A stretch of DNA of 64,000 bases from Burkholderia sp. H160 (GTDB lineage: Bacteria; Pseudomonadota; Gammaproteobacteria; Burkholderiales; Burkholderiaceae): contig ABYL01000013.1 in NCBI GenBank assembly GCA_000173575.1, forward strand, positions 1-64,000, written 5' to 3'. Position 1 is the stretch's first letter. Each line of letters starts with the position of its first letter. A program made the position numbers and the translations under genes. The notes beneath the pieces are model-generated. The model ran no database searches, was not told the origin of the DNA, and worked only from the letters and a program-made list of their open reading frames with translations. This document shows positions 53,419 through 62,653 of the stretch, piece by piece.

Positions 53419-54312
53419 TCACAGCGCAACGCCTTCGTCGCCGATCAGCTTTTCGAGCAGCCAGATCAGCGCGAAGTCGATCGCGACGATGACCACCGCG
53501 AAACAGAACACGGTCGGATCGAGCGACGACACCGTGCGGCTATAGAGCCACACCGGCAAGGTCATCGTGTCGATGCTGTAGAGGAAGAACGTCACCGTGA
53601 ACTCGTTGAACGAGACGATGAACGCGAACAGCATGCCGGCGAGAATGCCGGGGCGCATCAGCGGCAGCACCACGTCGATCAGTGCGCGGCCCGGGCTCGC
53701 GCCCATCACGAGCGCCGCTTCCTCGAATTCGGGGCCGATCGATGCGACCGACGCCGCGCAGTTCTTCACCGTAAATGGCAGCGCCAGAATCACATGCGCG
53801 ATGATCAGCCGGCCGACGCCAAGCTCGACCGGCAGCACGTTGAACACCAGCAGCAACGACAGGCCGAGCATCACGAGCGGATAGACGAGCGGCAGCGCGA
53901 CCAGTTGCTCGACCACGGGCTTGCCGCGAAAACGATAGCGCGACAACGCGTAGGCGGCGGGCACGGAGACCAGCGTCGCGATCAGCATCGTCGAGAGCGC
54001 GACCACGAGGCTCGTGGTCAGCGCGGCGCCCATCGAGAGCGTATCGGTGGCGTCCGGCGACACGAAGCTATGCCACGCCGCGCGATACCAGTGCAGGCTG
54101 TACGCGTGCGGCGGGAATTCGAGCGTGTCGGCCGCGCTGAACGACATCGCGATCATCGTCAGGATCGGCAGCGCGGCGAGAAACAGCACGACGCCGGCCA
54201 CGAGCGCGGTCGCGCGGCCGAGCTGGCCAGGCATCGTGTGCGGCAGGCGCGGGAAGCGCGGCGAGCGAGGTTCGGTGCGCGGCAGGCGCGAGATCGGCAG
54301 CGGCGTGCTCAT
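53419..54312 (-). CDS. ABC transporter permease (PotC/PhnV-like)
   Basis: A 297-residue permease with about six helices and an EAA loop EEAALVMGASPGRALIDVVLPLMRPGI. MISFSAADTLEFPP-like N-terminal part and the FNEFTVTFFLYS stretch match the spermidine/2-aminoethylphosphonate class. It overlaps the other permease gene by 4 bp and is followed by the ATPase gene. Confidence 0.93.
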   Translation of the reverse strand: MSTPLPISRLPRTEPRSPRFPRLPHTMPGQLGRATALVAGVVLFLAALPILTMIAMSFSAADTLEFPPHAYSLHWYRAAWHSFVSPDATDTLSMGAALTTSLVVALSTMLIATLVSVPAAYALSRYRFRGKPVVEQLVALPLVYPLVMLGLSLLLVFNVLPVELGVGRLIIAHVILALPFTVKNCAASVASIGPEFEEAALVMGASPGRALIDVVLPLMRPGILAGMLFAFIVSFNEFTVTFFLYSIDTMTLPVWLYSRTVSSLDPTVFCFAVVIVAIDFALIWLLEKLIGDEGVAL

Positions 54313-55280
54313 GCGTGATGCTCCCCGGTGAGACGTTGGGTGCGGCGCACGAGTCGTTGCGACAGCGCCATCACGGCGAGCGTCGCGACCATCAGCACGA
54401 CGCCCGAAGCGGAGGCCGCCGGCCAGTTCAACAGCGGCGCGACCTGATCGTGCACGAGCACCGCGAGCATCGGCACGCGCCGGCCGCCGAGCAGCAGCGG
54501 CACCGCGAACGCGCTCGCGTTATACGCGAACACCAGCAGCGCACCCGACACGAGGCCCGGCATCGCGAGCGGCAACAGCACGTGGCGCAGCGTTTGCCAA
54601 CGCGTTGCGCCGAGCGTCGCGGCGGCTTCCTCGTAGGAGATCGACACCGCGCGCATCGCGCTGGAGAGCGGCAGCACCGCAAGCGGAAACGCGGTCTGGA
54701 TCAACCCGAGCAGCACCCCATGCTCGCGATACAGCCACATCACCGGACGCTCGACGAGGCCGCTCGCCAGCAGCGCGTGATTGAGCAGACCCGCCGGGCC
54801 GAGGATCACGAGCCAGCCATAGCCCTGCAGCAGCAGATTGACGAGCAGCGGCAGCAGCACACCGGCGAGCAGCAGCCGGCGCGTGAGCCGCGATTTCGTG
54901 CGCGCCATCGCGAGCGCGACCGGAATCGCGAGCACGACCGCGCAAAGCATGCTCTGGAACGCGAGCCGCAGCGTCAGCCACAACGATCTGATGAAGTAGC
55001 CGTCGAGCAGGTCCGCGTAGTTCTGCAGCGTGAAGCTGCGCCATTCGTTGCCGGACGTGCCGAAGCTCATGCGCAGCACGACCAGCGCGGCCGCGCCGAG
55101 GATGGCCAGAAACAGCAGGATCGGCGCGAGCAGCAGCCAGGGCCGCGCTTTCGCGAGCGCCGATGTCGCCGCGACAGCTTCGGCCGACGCAGCGGCAACG
55201 TCGCCAGCGGCGCCGGGTGTCGGACCCGGCGCCGCTTCGTCCGGCATCATCGCGGCACGCCGCGGGAAGCGCGCGAGCAT
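54309..55280 (-). CDS. ABC transporter permease (PotB/PhnU-like)
   Basis: A 323-residue permease with about six helices. After an Ala-rich cytosolic N-terminus, the first helix is PWLLLAPILLFLAILGAAALVVL and the EAA loop is YEEAAATLGATRWQTLRHVLLPLAMPG. The start at 55280 is 6 bp after the binding-protein stop; ATGs at 55250 and 55247 are alternatives. Confidence 0.92.
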   Translation of the reverse strand: MLARFPRRAAMMPDEAAPGPTPGAAGDVAAASAEAVAATSALAKARPWLLLAPILLFLAILGAAALVVLRMSFGTSGNEWRSFTLQNYADLLDGYFIRSLWLTLRLAFQSMLCAVVLAIPVALAMARTKSRLTRRLLLAGVLLPLLVNLLLQGYGWLVILGPAGLLNHALLASGLVERPVMWLYREHGVLLGLIQTAFPLAVLPLSSAMRAVSISYEEAAATLGATRWQTLRHVLLPLAMPGLVSGALLVFAYNASAFAVPLLLGGRRVPMLAVLVHDQVAPLLNWPAASASGVVLMVATLAVMALSQRLVRRTQRLTGEHHA

Positions 55281-55285
55281 CGTGA

Positions 55286-56380
55286 TTACGCCGAGAAGAT
55301 TTCGGTGTAGCGCTTGATCCACGCCGGCTGCACGACGGCAAGCGCCTTGTCGTCATGCAGCACGGCTTTCTCGGCGATCTGCTGCGGGCTCGGCACGAAC
55401 GCGCGGCTTTCTGCCGGAATCAGCGCTTTCGAATTGACCGGGCCGTTCAGTACGTCGGCGGCCATGCGGCCTTGCACGCCAGCGTCGAGCGAATGATTGA
55501 TGAACGCGTGGATCAGGTCGCTGTCGCCCGGATGTGCTTTCGGGATCACCGTGAACATCAGCTGCGTCGCGAAGCCTTCCTTCATGCCGTAGGTCACGCC
55601 CATCTTGTACTCGGGCTTGCGGATCTGATCCGGGAAAAACGCCGGCGAGTAGATGCCGCCGATGTCGAGCGAGCCGGTGCGGAACAGGTCGGCCACCTGG
55701 TTCGGGTTCTCGCCGAGCGTCATCACGTGGTCTTTCAGTTGCGCGAGCTTCTTGAAGCCGGGCTCGATGTTCTGCTGCGAGCCGCCGTTCATCTTCGCGG
55801 CGATGATCGCGAGATCGACCGCCTCGGCCCACTCGGGCGGCGGCAGGAACACGCGGCCGGCGTACTTCGGATCCCACAGCGCCTCGTACGACGAAGGCGG
55901 CGTCTTGACCGTCGCGGTGTTGTAGATGAGCCCGTCGGACCACAGCAGATAGCCGACGCCGAAGCCATTCGCGCCGGTGCGGTATTGCGGCGCGACTTCT
56001 TTCAGGTTCGGCAGCTTGTCGAGGTCGGGCTTCATCAGCAGGCCCGCGTCGGCGAGGCCGGATGCGCCGACGCCGGCGAGCGTGATCACGTCGTAGGTCG
56101 GGCGCTCGCCCGACGCCTTGACTTTGGCGACCATGCCGGAGGTGCCGTCGGCGCGATCGGCGATCACCTTCGCGCCGGTCTTCGCGGTGAAGGTCGCGGC
56201 GATGTTGCGCAGCGCGGCCGTGCCGGTATCGTCGGACCACGTCAGGATGCGCAGCGTCTTGCCGCTGAAGTTGTGCTCCTGCGCGCGCAGATTGAGGAAC
56301 GGCATCGGCAGTGCGGATGCCGCGAGCGCCGTGCCGATCGTCTTGATGGCCTGCCTTCTACCCCGTTTGATCTGCTGCAT
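55286..56380 (-). CDS. ABC transporter substrate-binding protein (spermidine/putrescine/2-AEP class)
   Basis: A 364-residue periplasmic binding protein of the PotD/iron/2-aminoethylphosphonate class. The N-terminus RGRRQAIKTIGTALAASALP resembles a twin-arginine signal, so folded export is possible. The mature part has KTLRILTWSDDTGTAALRNIAATFTAKTGAKV and GFGVGYLLWSDGLIYN. AGGAGA lies ~8 nt before the ATG at 56380. It heads the four-gene importer operon, divergent from a LysR regulator. Ligand uncertain. Confidence 0.92.
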   Translation of the reverse strand: MQQIKRGRRQAIKTIGTALAASALPMPFLNLRAQEHNFSGKTLRILTWSDDTGTAALRNIAATFTAKTGAKVIADRADGTSGMVAKVKASGERPTYDVITLAGVGASGLADAGLLMKPDLDKLPNLKEVAPQYRTGANGFGVGYLLWSDGLIYNTATVKTPPSSYEALWDPKYAGRVFLPPPEWAEAVDLAIIAAKMNGGSQQNIEPGFKKLAQLKDHVMTLGENPNQVADLFRTGSLDIGGIYSPAFFPDQIRKPEYKMGVTYGMKEGFATQLMFTVIPKAHPGDSDLIHAFINHSLDAGVQGRMAADVLNGPVNSKALIPAESRAFVPSPQQIAEKAVLHDDKALAVVQPAWIKRYTEIFSA

Positions 56381-56872
56381 GGCGGTCTCTCCTGTGTTGA
56401 ACGCCCGTTGCCCATGAATCGCTATGACCGCTGCCGGATGAACCGTGCGTGGAGGCACTGTAGGTTTGCCAAAATCACGCAACAATCGACATATGCGCAT
56501 GGGTGGCATGACGTACGCTCATGGCTCGCGGTGCCCGGACGCGGCGGCGCGCGGTTCGGCGAAGCGGCGGGAAGCAACGGGTAATGGCGCATGCGGGTTA
56601 ACGTCCATATCTGACCGATGAATATCGGGTGCGTCGAGGTATGAGGAAAGCTCGGTTCTGGTGCGATCGTTGCCGGCCTTTTCGCACCACGGCGGTGCGA
56701 CGTCGGTCCGGACGCGCGTTTGCTCGCGCGCCATGAGCTGAATGCATGCGGGTTGGCCCGCGCACCGGCTCGTCCGCGCGCGGCCAATCGCGTATGCTGT
56801 GGGCGTGACGGGCAGGGCGGCGGCGGGCGCCGCCAGCGCCGCGCAATGATTTTTTCTGATCCTGGACCTTCG
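56381..56872. other. Divergent regulatory region between importer and LysR genes
   Basis: 492 bp between divergent genes; the LysR product probably binds here. An ATGCGCAT palindrome occurs at 56493-56500. Nothing else could be assigned. Confidence 0.4.
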
Positions 56873-57766
56873 ATGAGACGTCTCCCGCCACTCAACGCGC
56901 TGCAGATCTTCGAAACGGTCGCGCGCCATCGCAGCTTCACGCGTGCCGCCAACCATCTGTGCCTGACACAAGGCGCGGTCAGCCGGCAGATCATCGCGCT
57001 CGAGGAGTACTACAAGTTCCCGCTGTTCAAGCGTCACGCCAAGGGGCTCACGCTGACCGCCGAGGGTGAAATGTTGCTGCCGGCCGTCAAGGAGAGCTTC
57101 GCGCGCATCGAGGAAATGTCGCTGCGCCTGACGCGACAGCGCACCGATCTCGCGCTGAAAGTGCCGACCTGCGTGATGCGCTGGATGCTGCCGAAGATCA
57201 TGCGCTTCCAGTCCGAATATCCCGATCTGCACGTGCAGATCACGACGACGTGGCAGCACGACGTCGATTTCCAGAGCGAGCCGTTCGACGCGGCGATCAT
57301 CTACGGCTCGTCGCCGGGTGCGGACGTGCAGGCCGTGTCGCTGTTCGAGGAGCGTCTGACGCCGGTCTGCACGCCCGAACTGCTGAAGGACAAGCCGCTC
57401 GCGCAGGTGGCCGATCTCACGCGCCACACGCTGCTGCACCCGACACGCGATCACCGTGACTGGAAGATGTGGCTCGCGAAAGCGGCGGAAACCGACGCGG
57501 CGGGCGCCGCCACGATCGACGCGGAACTCGGCCCGAGCTTCGATACGCTCGACATGGCGACCAACGCCGCCGCGCAGGGCTTCGGCGTCGCGATCAGCGA
57601 CCTCGCGCTGATCGACGAGGACGTCGCGGCGCGGCGCCTCGTGCGGCCGTTCGATACGGTGCTGAAGACCGGCTGGCGCTATTACTTCGTCTATCCGGAC
57701 TCAGTCGCGCAACAACAGAAGCTGAACCTGTTCCGCGACTGGATCGTCGAGCATTGGGAAGAATGA
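56873..57766 (+). CDS. LysR-family regulator, GcvA-like
   Basis: A 297-residue LysR regulator. The opening LPPLNALQIFETVARHRSFTRAANHLCLTQGAVSRQI is the GcvA-branch signature, and the effector domain starts ~90. It is divergent from the importer operon, and such regulators commonly control the adjacent uptake genes. The ATG at 56873 fits the family; the frame stays open to 56720. Confidence 0.93.
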   Translation: MRRLPPLNALQIFETVARHRSFTRAANHLCLTQGAVSRQIIALEEYYKFPLFKRHAKGLTLTAEGEMLLPAVKESFARIEEMSLRLTRQRTDLALKVPTCVMRWMLPKIMRFQSEYPDLHVQITTTWQHDVDFQSEPFDAAIIYGSSPGADVQAVSLFEERLTPVCTPELLKDKPLAQVADLTRHTLLHPTRDHRDWKMWLAKAAETDAAGAATIDAELGPSFDTLDMATNAAAQGFGVAISDLALIDEDVAARRLVRPFDTVLKTGWRYYFVYPDSVAQQQKLNLFRDWIVEHWEE

Positions 57767-57807
57767 GGCGGCCGCCCGCCTGAGCGGATAACGCATCACG
57801 CATCACG

Positions 57808-58890
57808 TCACGGCGCGAACGACAGAAACAGATACGCCGCGAACAGCGACAGATGCACGGCACCTTGCAGGATCGTCGTGCGTCCGGTGCTGAGCGTCAG
57901 CGTGCAGACCACGAGCGTCAGCGCGAGCAGCACCATGTCCTTGCCGTTGATGCCGAGCACGATAGGCTGGCCGATGTAGAGGAACACGCCGGCGACGGTA
58001 GGAATAGTCAGGCCGATACTGGCCAGTGCCGAGCCCAGCGCGAGGTTCAGGCTCGTCTGCAGACGATCGCCACGCGCCGCGCGCAGCGCCGCGAGCCCTT
58101 CCGGCAACAGCACCAGTGACGCAATCACGATACCGACCACCGCCGGCGGCGCGCCCGCGCCCAGCACCGCGGATTCGATCGTCGGCGACAGCAGTTTCGC
58201 GAGCAGCACCACCGCGACGAGACTCACGAGCAGCAGCGCGCCGCTGATGGCCGCGAGTCGCGGGCTCGGCGGCTCGGCATGGACATCTTCGTCGGGCACA
58301 CCGGCGAGGAAGTAATCGCGATGGCGCACGGTCTGCACGAACACGAACACGCAGTACAGCACCAGCGACGACACGCCGGCAAACGCGAGCTGCGACGGCG
58401 ACAGGACCGGCCCGGCGCTAGTGGTCGTGAAGTTCGGCATCACGAGCGTCAGCACCGAGAGCGACGCGAGTACCGCCAGCGCGGCCGCCGCGCCGCGGCT
58501 CTGAAAGTCCTGCTCGCGATGGCGGATGCCGCCCACTAGCAGACACAGCCCGACGAGCCCGTTGCAGACGATCATCACGGCCGCGAACACGGTGTCGCGC
58601 GCGAGGCCGGCTTTCTCGGGACCCGAGCTCAGCATCACCGATACGATCAGCGCCACCTCGATCACCGTGACGGCGACTGCGAGCACCAGGGTGCCAAAAG
58701 GCTCGCCGACCCGATGCGCGACCACTTCAGCATGATGCACGGCGGCAAATACGGCCGCGCACAGCGACACACCGACCACCGCGAGCAGCAGCGCGTTGCC
58801 CGGTATCGCGACCGCGGCGCCGAGCACGATCCAGGCAATGATCGGCACGACGAGGGTCCAGCGGGGTAAGACGGTCGCGGGTGAGGTCAT
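57808..58890 (-). CDS. Calcium/sodium:proton antiporter (ChaA-like)
   Basis: A 360-residue membrane protein of the CaCA superfamily with about eleven helices in two inverted halves. The acidic alpha-repeats are visible: AVAVTVIEVALIVSVML (residues ~72-88, Glu) and IASLVLLPEGLAALRAARGDRLQTSLNLALGSALASIGLTIP (Glu in LPEG). This matches E. coli ChaA, which extrudes Na+, K+ or Ca2+ under alkaline or salt stress. It converges on the LysR gene. Confidence 0.9.
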   Translation of the reverse strand: MTSPATVLPRWTLVVPIIAWIVLGAAVAIPGNALLLAVVGVSLCAAVFAAVHHAEVVAHRVGEPFGTLVLAVAVTVIEVALIVSVMLSSGPEKAGLARDTVFAAVMIVCNGLVGLCLLVGGIRHREQDFQSRGAAAALAVLASLSVLTLVMPNFTTTSAGPVLSPSQLAFAGVSSLVLYCVFVFVQTVRHRDYFLAGVPDEDVHAEPPSPRLAAISGALLLVSLVAVVLLAKLLSPTIESAVLGAGAPPAVVGIVIASLVLLPEGLAALRAARGDRLQTSLNLALGSALASIGLTIPTVAGVFLYIGQPIVLGINGKDMVLLALTLVVCTLTLSTGRTTILQGAVHLSLFAAYLFLSFAP

Positions 58891-58997
58891 GCGTTTCAGG
58901 CGCGGGATTGGAACGTGAACTGGACGTCGCGGCGCGGTTTCCGCCGTCGACGCCAGCTTGCTGCTTTTACTTCAACTTCATCGGCTGGTTGGCCGGC

Positions 58998-59357
58998 TTA
59001 CTGGCCGATCGCGCGGATCGTCAGCCCGTTTTTCACCGACGTCACGCCCGCCACGCCTTGCGCGGAGGTGGTCGCGAGTTCGATCTGAGCCTGTTCCGGT
59101 ACCGAGCCGGCCAGCGTGACGGCACCGTCGCGTGCGCGCACGGTGATGTTGCCGACGGTCAGACCCTTCGTACGCGCGAGCGTCGCGCGGACCTTCTTCT
59201 GCAGCGCGCGGTTGGCTGCGCGAGTCTCCTTGGCGGTCGGCCCCGATGCCGCCGGCGCCGCGGTCGCGGCTGGGGCGCTGTCTTGCGCGTACGCGTTGAG
59301 GGAAGCGAGAACGACCAGCGCGGCGCCGATCATCTTGACTGAGGGGAATGCTTTCAT
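58998..59357 (-). CDS. BON-domain periplasmic protein
   Basis: A 119-residue exported protein: signal peptide ending AYA-QD (~25), an Ala/Pro-rich linker, and one BON domain (~55-117: [39 protein letters not shown]...[11 protein letters not shown]). BON proteins bind membranes or partners and often respond to osmotic or envelope stress. CAGGAGA precedes the ATG at 59357. It follows the ChaA-like gene on the same strand with divergent spacing of about 107 bp. Confidence 0.9.
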   Translation of the reverse strand: MKAFPSVKMIGAALVVLASLNAYAQDSAPAATAAPAASGPTAKETRAANRALQKKVRATLARTKGLTVGNITVRARDGAVTLAGSVPEQAQIELATTSAQGVAGVTSVKNGLTIRAIGQ

Positions 59358-59600
59358 TCAACCATCTCCTGTTGTCGTAGGAACGTCGTCCCCGGATGGG
59401 GACGATATTTTTACCAGCGGGTACAGCAGCGGGATTCAAAGCGGATGGAGCATGCAACCGGCCGTGAGACCGACCGTTGCACACAATACAACAATTGGTG
59501 CCATGTTGCTCTCAATGGCGGGCAGAGTGAGGCTTTGGTACAACGAACAGGCCGAGCGCAACCGGACAGGTTGCCGGACCGGTTTCAGGACATCCAACGC

Positions 59601-60229
59601 ATGCGAAACGAGCCTCTTCCCATCCGCCCGTTGCACCGCGACGATCTGCCGGTCGACACCGTCGAGCTCGCGCGCTTCATGGTCGGCAAATACCTCGTGC
59701 ACGATCTGCCCGAGGACGCCTGAGCGGACGCATCGTCGAGACCGAGGCGTATCCGCTCGGCGATTCGACGAGCCATGCGTTCGTCGGCCGTCGTCCGCAC
59801 AACGGGTCGATGTTCCTCGCGCGCGGTCACGCCTATGTGCGGCTGACCTACGGCGTTTCGTACATGCTGAACATGTCGGCGGAAGCGGAGGAGGTCGGCG
59901 CCGGCATTCTGCTGCGCGCGATCGAACCGCTCGAAGGACTCGCGCTGATGGAAGCGCGCCGGCCCGGCGTGGCGCTGCGCGATCTCGCGCGCGGACCCGG
60001 CCGGCTGACCGTTGCGTTCGGCATCGGCAAGGCGTTCGACGGCCACGATCTGTGCACGGGACGGGGGCTATGGATCGGCGTGATCGAGACCGGCGCGGCA
60101 CTGATCGGCGTGACGACGCGCATCGGCCTGTCGCGCGAAATGCATCGGCCGTTGCGATTTTTCGAGCCGGGCAGCGCGTTCGTCAGCGGGCCGCGCAAGC
60201 TATTGACGATTCCGCATTCGGGCGCATGA
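59601..60229 (+). pseudogene. DNA-3-methyladenine glycosylase (Aag/MPG-type), frameshifted
   Basis: The product would be a ~209-residue alkyladenine DNA glycosylase that excises alkylated bases. The N-terminal part ([15 protein letters not shown]...[11 protein letters not shown]) reads from 59601 and hits a stop at 59721-59723. The rest ([11 protein letters not shown] with the catalytic Glu, then [25 protein letters not shown]) continues in the -1 frame from about 59714. Restoring a single G after GAGG (59711-59716) would join the halves. So one base is missing, by real mutation or a sequencing error. Confidence 0.85.
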
Positions 60230-60530
60230 CATCGCGGCCGCGCGAGTACGCCGATGCAAATGTTTCGGCCTTCGCGCAAGGCGGATTTTTCTCAGATCAG
60301 ACGTATTTCGGAAACATTAGACGCAAACGTTTCGATCCCGATAATTGTTAACCGAAAGATCAAGCTGGCGGAGTCGGTTCAACCATTTCCCCGGGATTAT
60401 TGCGAACTGAACAATTTTTTATCTCTAATTTAAGGGTTTTCCCTTGTTCATGCGGTGACTAGACTGAATCTGTTCGCTGCGCACCACGGTGGCGGCGATG
60501 CAGATAAAACCACATTGGAGGGAAGTCACC
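60230..60530. other. Region upstream of the DUF4148 gene
   Basis: 301 bp, AT-rich, with a palindrome AAGGG-TTTT-CCCTT at 60432-60445 just upstream of the DUF4148 gene. Promoter elements could not be fixed. No additional gene is supported. Confidence 0.4.
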
Positions 60531-60878
60531 ATGAAATCGCTGATCAAGGCAGTCGCTATTGCAGCCGTTCTCGCCGCACCGGTCGCGGCGTTCGCGCAGG
60601 CGAGCCAGCAGCCGGTCACGCGCGCGGAAGTCCGCAACGAACTAATCCAACTGGAGCATGCGGGCTATAACCCGTCGACAACGAACGACTCGAATTACCC
60701 GGCCGACGTCCAGGCCGCCGAGCAACGCGTGCAAGCGCAAAACCCAGCCGTCGCGCAGACGCAGACCCAGCCGACCGCCGACACGAGCGGTTATGGCGCA
60801 CCGATGAGCGGACGGACGCAAGCGGGCGGCGTGGCGCAGCCGATGACTGGTCCGAAAAGCGTGTACTTCGGTAACTGA
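60531..60878 (+). CDS. DUF4148 periplasmic protein
   Basis: A 115-residue small exported protein: signal peptide 1-23 (AFA-QA), then TRAEVRNELIQLEHAGYNPSTTNDSNYP, the DUF4148 hallmark common in Burkholderiales, and a Gln/Pro-rich C-terminal tail. Function unknown. GGAGGG precedes the ATG by ~8 nt. Confidence 0.9.
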   Translation: MKSLIKAVAIAAVLAAPVAAFAQASQQPVTRAEVRNELIQLEHAGYNPSTTNDSNYPADVQAAEQRVQAQNPAVAQTQTQPTADTSGYGAPMSGRTQAGGVAQPMTGPKSVYFGN

Positions 60879-60925
60879 TTGCCACGCACATAACACAACG
60901 CTGTGAGCCGCTTGCGGCGGCGCGT

Positions 60926-60962
60926 AGCGTTTCATACGGCGCACAGCGTTTCATACGGCGCA
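60926..60962. repeat. Short tandem repeat, two 18-bp copies
   Basis: The 18-mer AGCGTTTCATACGGCGCA occurs at 60926-60943 and 60945-60962, one base apart. It lies between the DUF4148 stop and a terminator; its meaning is unknown. Confidence 0.75.
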
Positions 60963-60971
60963 AAGTAGCTC

Positions 60972-61003
60972 GGCCCAGGCTCTTCGAGGTTTGGGCCTTT
61001 TTT
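60972..61003 (+). terminator. Rho-independent terminator downstream of DUF4148
   Basis: GGCCCAGG...TTTGGGCC forms a hairpin with G-U pairs and a TTC loop region, followed by six T. It lies between DUF4148 and the convergent CBS gene. Confidence 0.72.
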
Positions 61004-61023
61004 GCGTCCGGCCGCGCCCGATC

Positions 61024-61467
61024 TCAGAGCCGTTCGCCGTGAATGTAGAACTCGAGTTGCTGGATCGTGAACTGCTGTTCCGCGATGATGTCCTTCACGA
61101 GGTCCCCGATCGACACCATGCCGATCAGCCGGTCGTTCTGGATGACCGGCAGGTGACGCATGCGCCGTTCGGTCATCAGCGCCATGCATTCTTCGGTCGT
61201 CTGATCCGGACGAACGAAGCGCACTGCCTTGCTCATGATGTCGCGCACCGGCGTCGCCTTCGACGACCGGTCCATCAGGACTATCTTGCGCGCGTAGTCG
61301 CGCTCCGTGACGATGCCGGCGATACTGTCGCCGTCCGTCACCACCAGCGCGCCGATGCCCTTTTCGGCCATCAACCGGATCGCCTCGTAGACGGAATCGT
61401 CGGCGCCGATCGTGTAGACGTCGGAGGAGTTCGGTTTCGTTTTAAGAAGCTGTGCAACGCTTGTCAT
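61024..61467 (-). CDS. Tandem CBS-domain protein
   Basis: A 147-residue cytosolic protein of two CBS domains (~18-75 and ~80-140): MAEKGIGALVVTDGDSIAGIVTERDYARKI and MTERRMRHLPVIQNDRLIGMVSIGDLV. Two CBS modules form a Bateman pair that binds adenine nucleotides. No enzyme domain is attached, so it may regulate another protein. Function unknown. Confidence 0.92.
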   Translation of the reverse strand: MTSVAQLLKTKPNSSDVYTIGADDSVYEAIRLMAEKGIGALVVTDGDSIAGIVTERDYARKIVLMDRSSKATPVRDIMSKAVRFVRPDQTTEECMALMTERRMRHLPVIQNDRLIGMVSIGDLVKDIIAEQQFTIQQLEFYIHGERL

Positions 61468-61758
61468 GGAGCGGCTCCGTTTCGCAGTGCAGCACGCCGA
61501 AATGGCGCACTATCGTGAGGGACAGGCGATACCAGTATAGGCGCGCCATGCGGCCGCGGTACACCAGGAATACCTGTGACGCACGGGTCGAGGGGCGCCG
61601 GATCGGCGTGGTTCGGACAGTTTTGGTGGTCTCGTCGCCGAGCGCCACGCGTTGCCGTGGCGGGCAGCGTCCTACGGCCGCGAAGGGGCATCCGCGTGCG
61701 GCATCCGGATTAGCGGTAAACTCGCAGTCCACACCTTATCCCCGGCTCACCCGGGTTC
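61468..61758. other. Intergenic region between CBS and ribA genes
   Basis: 291 bp between divergent genes. The ribA promoter should be here; no FMN-riboswitch-like structure or gene is visible. Confidence 0.35.
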
Positions 61759-62433
61759 ATGCCAGCACCATTGTTTAACGCCATGCTCACGTCTCAGGAT
61801 CCATCGCCCGCAGCGAACGGCGCCGTCACCGGCGAATGCGTCGTTCTCGACGCCACAGCAACGCTGCCCACACGCTACGGCACGTTCACTTCCTATGTGT
61901 TTCGCGTGGTCGAGAGCGGCGCCGAACATCTTGCGCTCGTGATGGGCGATGTCGCCAACCAGTCGTCGGTGCTGACGCGCCTGCATTCGGAATGTCTGAC
62001 GGGCGACGTGCTCGGCTCCTATCGCTGCGACTGCGGCGAGCAGCTCGATCTCGCGCTGCGCTATATCGCGGCCGAGGGTTGCGGCGTGCTGCTGTATCTG
62101 CGCGGGCACGAAGGACGCGGCATCGGCCTGTCGAACAAGATCCGCGCCTATGCGCTGCAGGAGCAGGGACGCGATACCGTCGAAGCTAACCTCGATCTCG
62201 GCCTGCCCGACGATTCACGCGAATATGATTCGGCCGCGGGCATCCTGCGCACGCTGAAAGTCACGTCGGTGCGGCTGATGAGCAACAATCCGGAGAAGTT
62301 CGACACGCTGTCGAAGCACGGTATTCCCGTGTGCGAGCGCGTGGCGCTCGCGATTCCGATGCGCGAGGAAAACGAGCGCTATATCCGTACGAAGCAGCTG
62401 AAGTTCGGGCATTACTTCGACGAGAACGAATAG
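61759..62433 (+). CDS. ribA: GTP cyclohydrolase II
   Basis: A 224-residue GTP cyclohydrolase II, first enzyme of riboflavin synthesis. Zinc ligands Cys79, Cys90 and Cys92 lie in [18 protein letters not shown], and the catalytic region is [15 protein letters not shown]. The length and stand-alone form are normal; RibB is not fused. A second start at 61783 is possible. The 3' end adjoins the integrase region. Confidence 0.96.
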   Translation: MPAPLFNAMLTSQDPSPAANGAVTGECVVLDATATLPTRYGTFTSYVFRVVESGAEHLALVMGDVANQSSVLTRLHSECLTGDVLGSYRCDCGEQLDLALRYIAAEGCGVLLYLRGHEGRGIGLSNKIRAYALQEQGRDTVEANLDLGLPDDSREYDSAAGILRTLKVTSVRLMSNNPEKFDTLSKHGIPVCERVALAIPMREENERYIRTKQLKFGHYFDENE

Positions 62434-62575
62434 TAGCAAGTCGAGACCTGTCCGGGTTCGTCCATAGTGAGCCAATGGATGCTTCAAGTATCTGAATAAA
62501 AAAGAAAAAATATCGGAAGAGCTCGCTCAATTGGCACATCAACGCTTTTCTGTGTGCGACTAAACTCGCTACCTT

Positions 62576-62647
62576 GGCGTAGGTTTTTGCTGCATTGTGC
62601 TGCAAACCTACGCCGAGTATGCTTCTCTCAGAAAAACCTACGCCGAG
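62576..62647. repeat. Repeated sites upstream of the integrase gene
   Basis: An 11-bp inverted repeat (GGCGTAGGTTT at 62576-62586, AAACCTACGCC at 62604-62614) is followed by a second direct copy of AAACCTACGCCGAG at 62634-62647, so the 8-mer core CCTACGCC occurs three times within 75 bp. The last copy overlaps the integrase ribosome site, so it may be an attachment/arm site or an autoregulatory operator. Confidence 0.7.
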
Positions 62648-62653
62648 GGAAGT

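Noticed and set aside
61468-61758. Possible FMN riboswitch before ribA
   Set aside because: No conserved helices were seen; such elements usually precede ribB rather than a stand-alone ribA.
62440-62480. tRNA 3' end as integration site next to the integrase
   Set aside because: A GGGTTCGTCC-like piece resembles a T-arm, but no acceptor stem or anticodon arm could be built.
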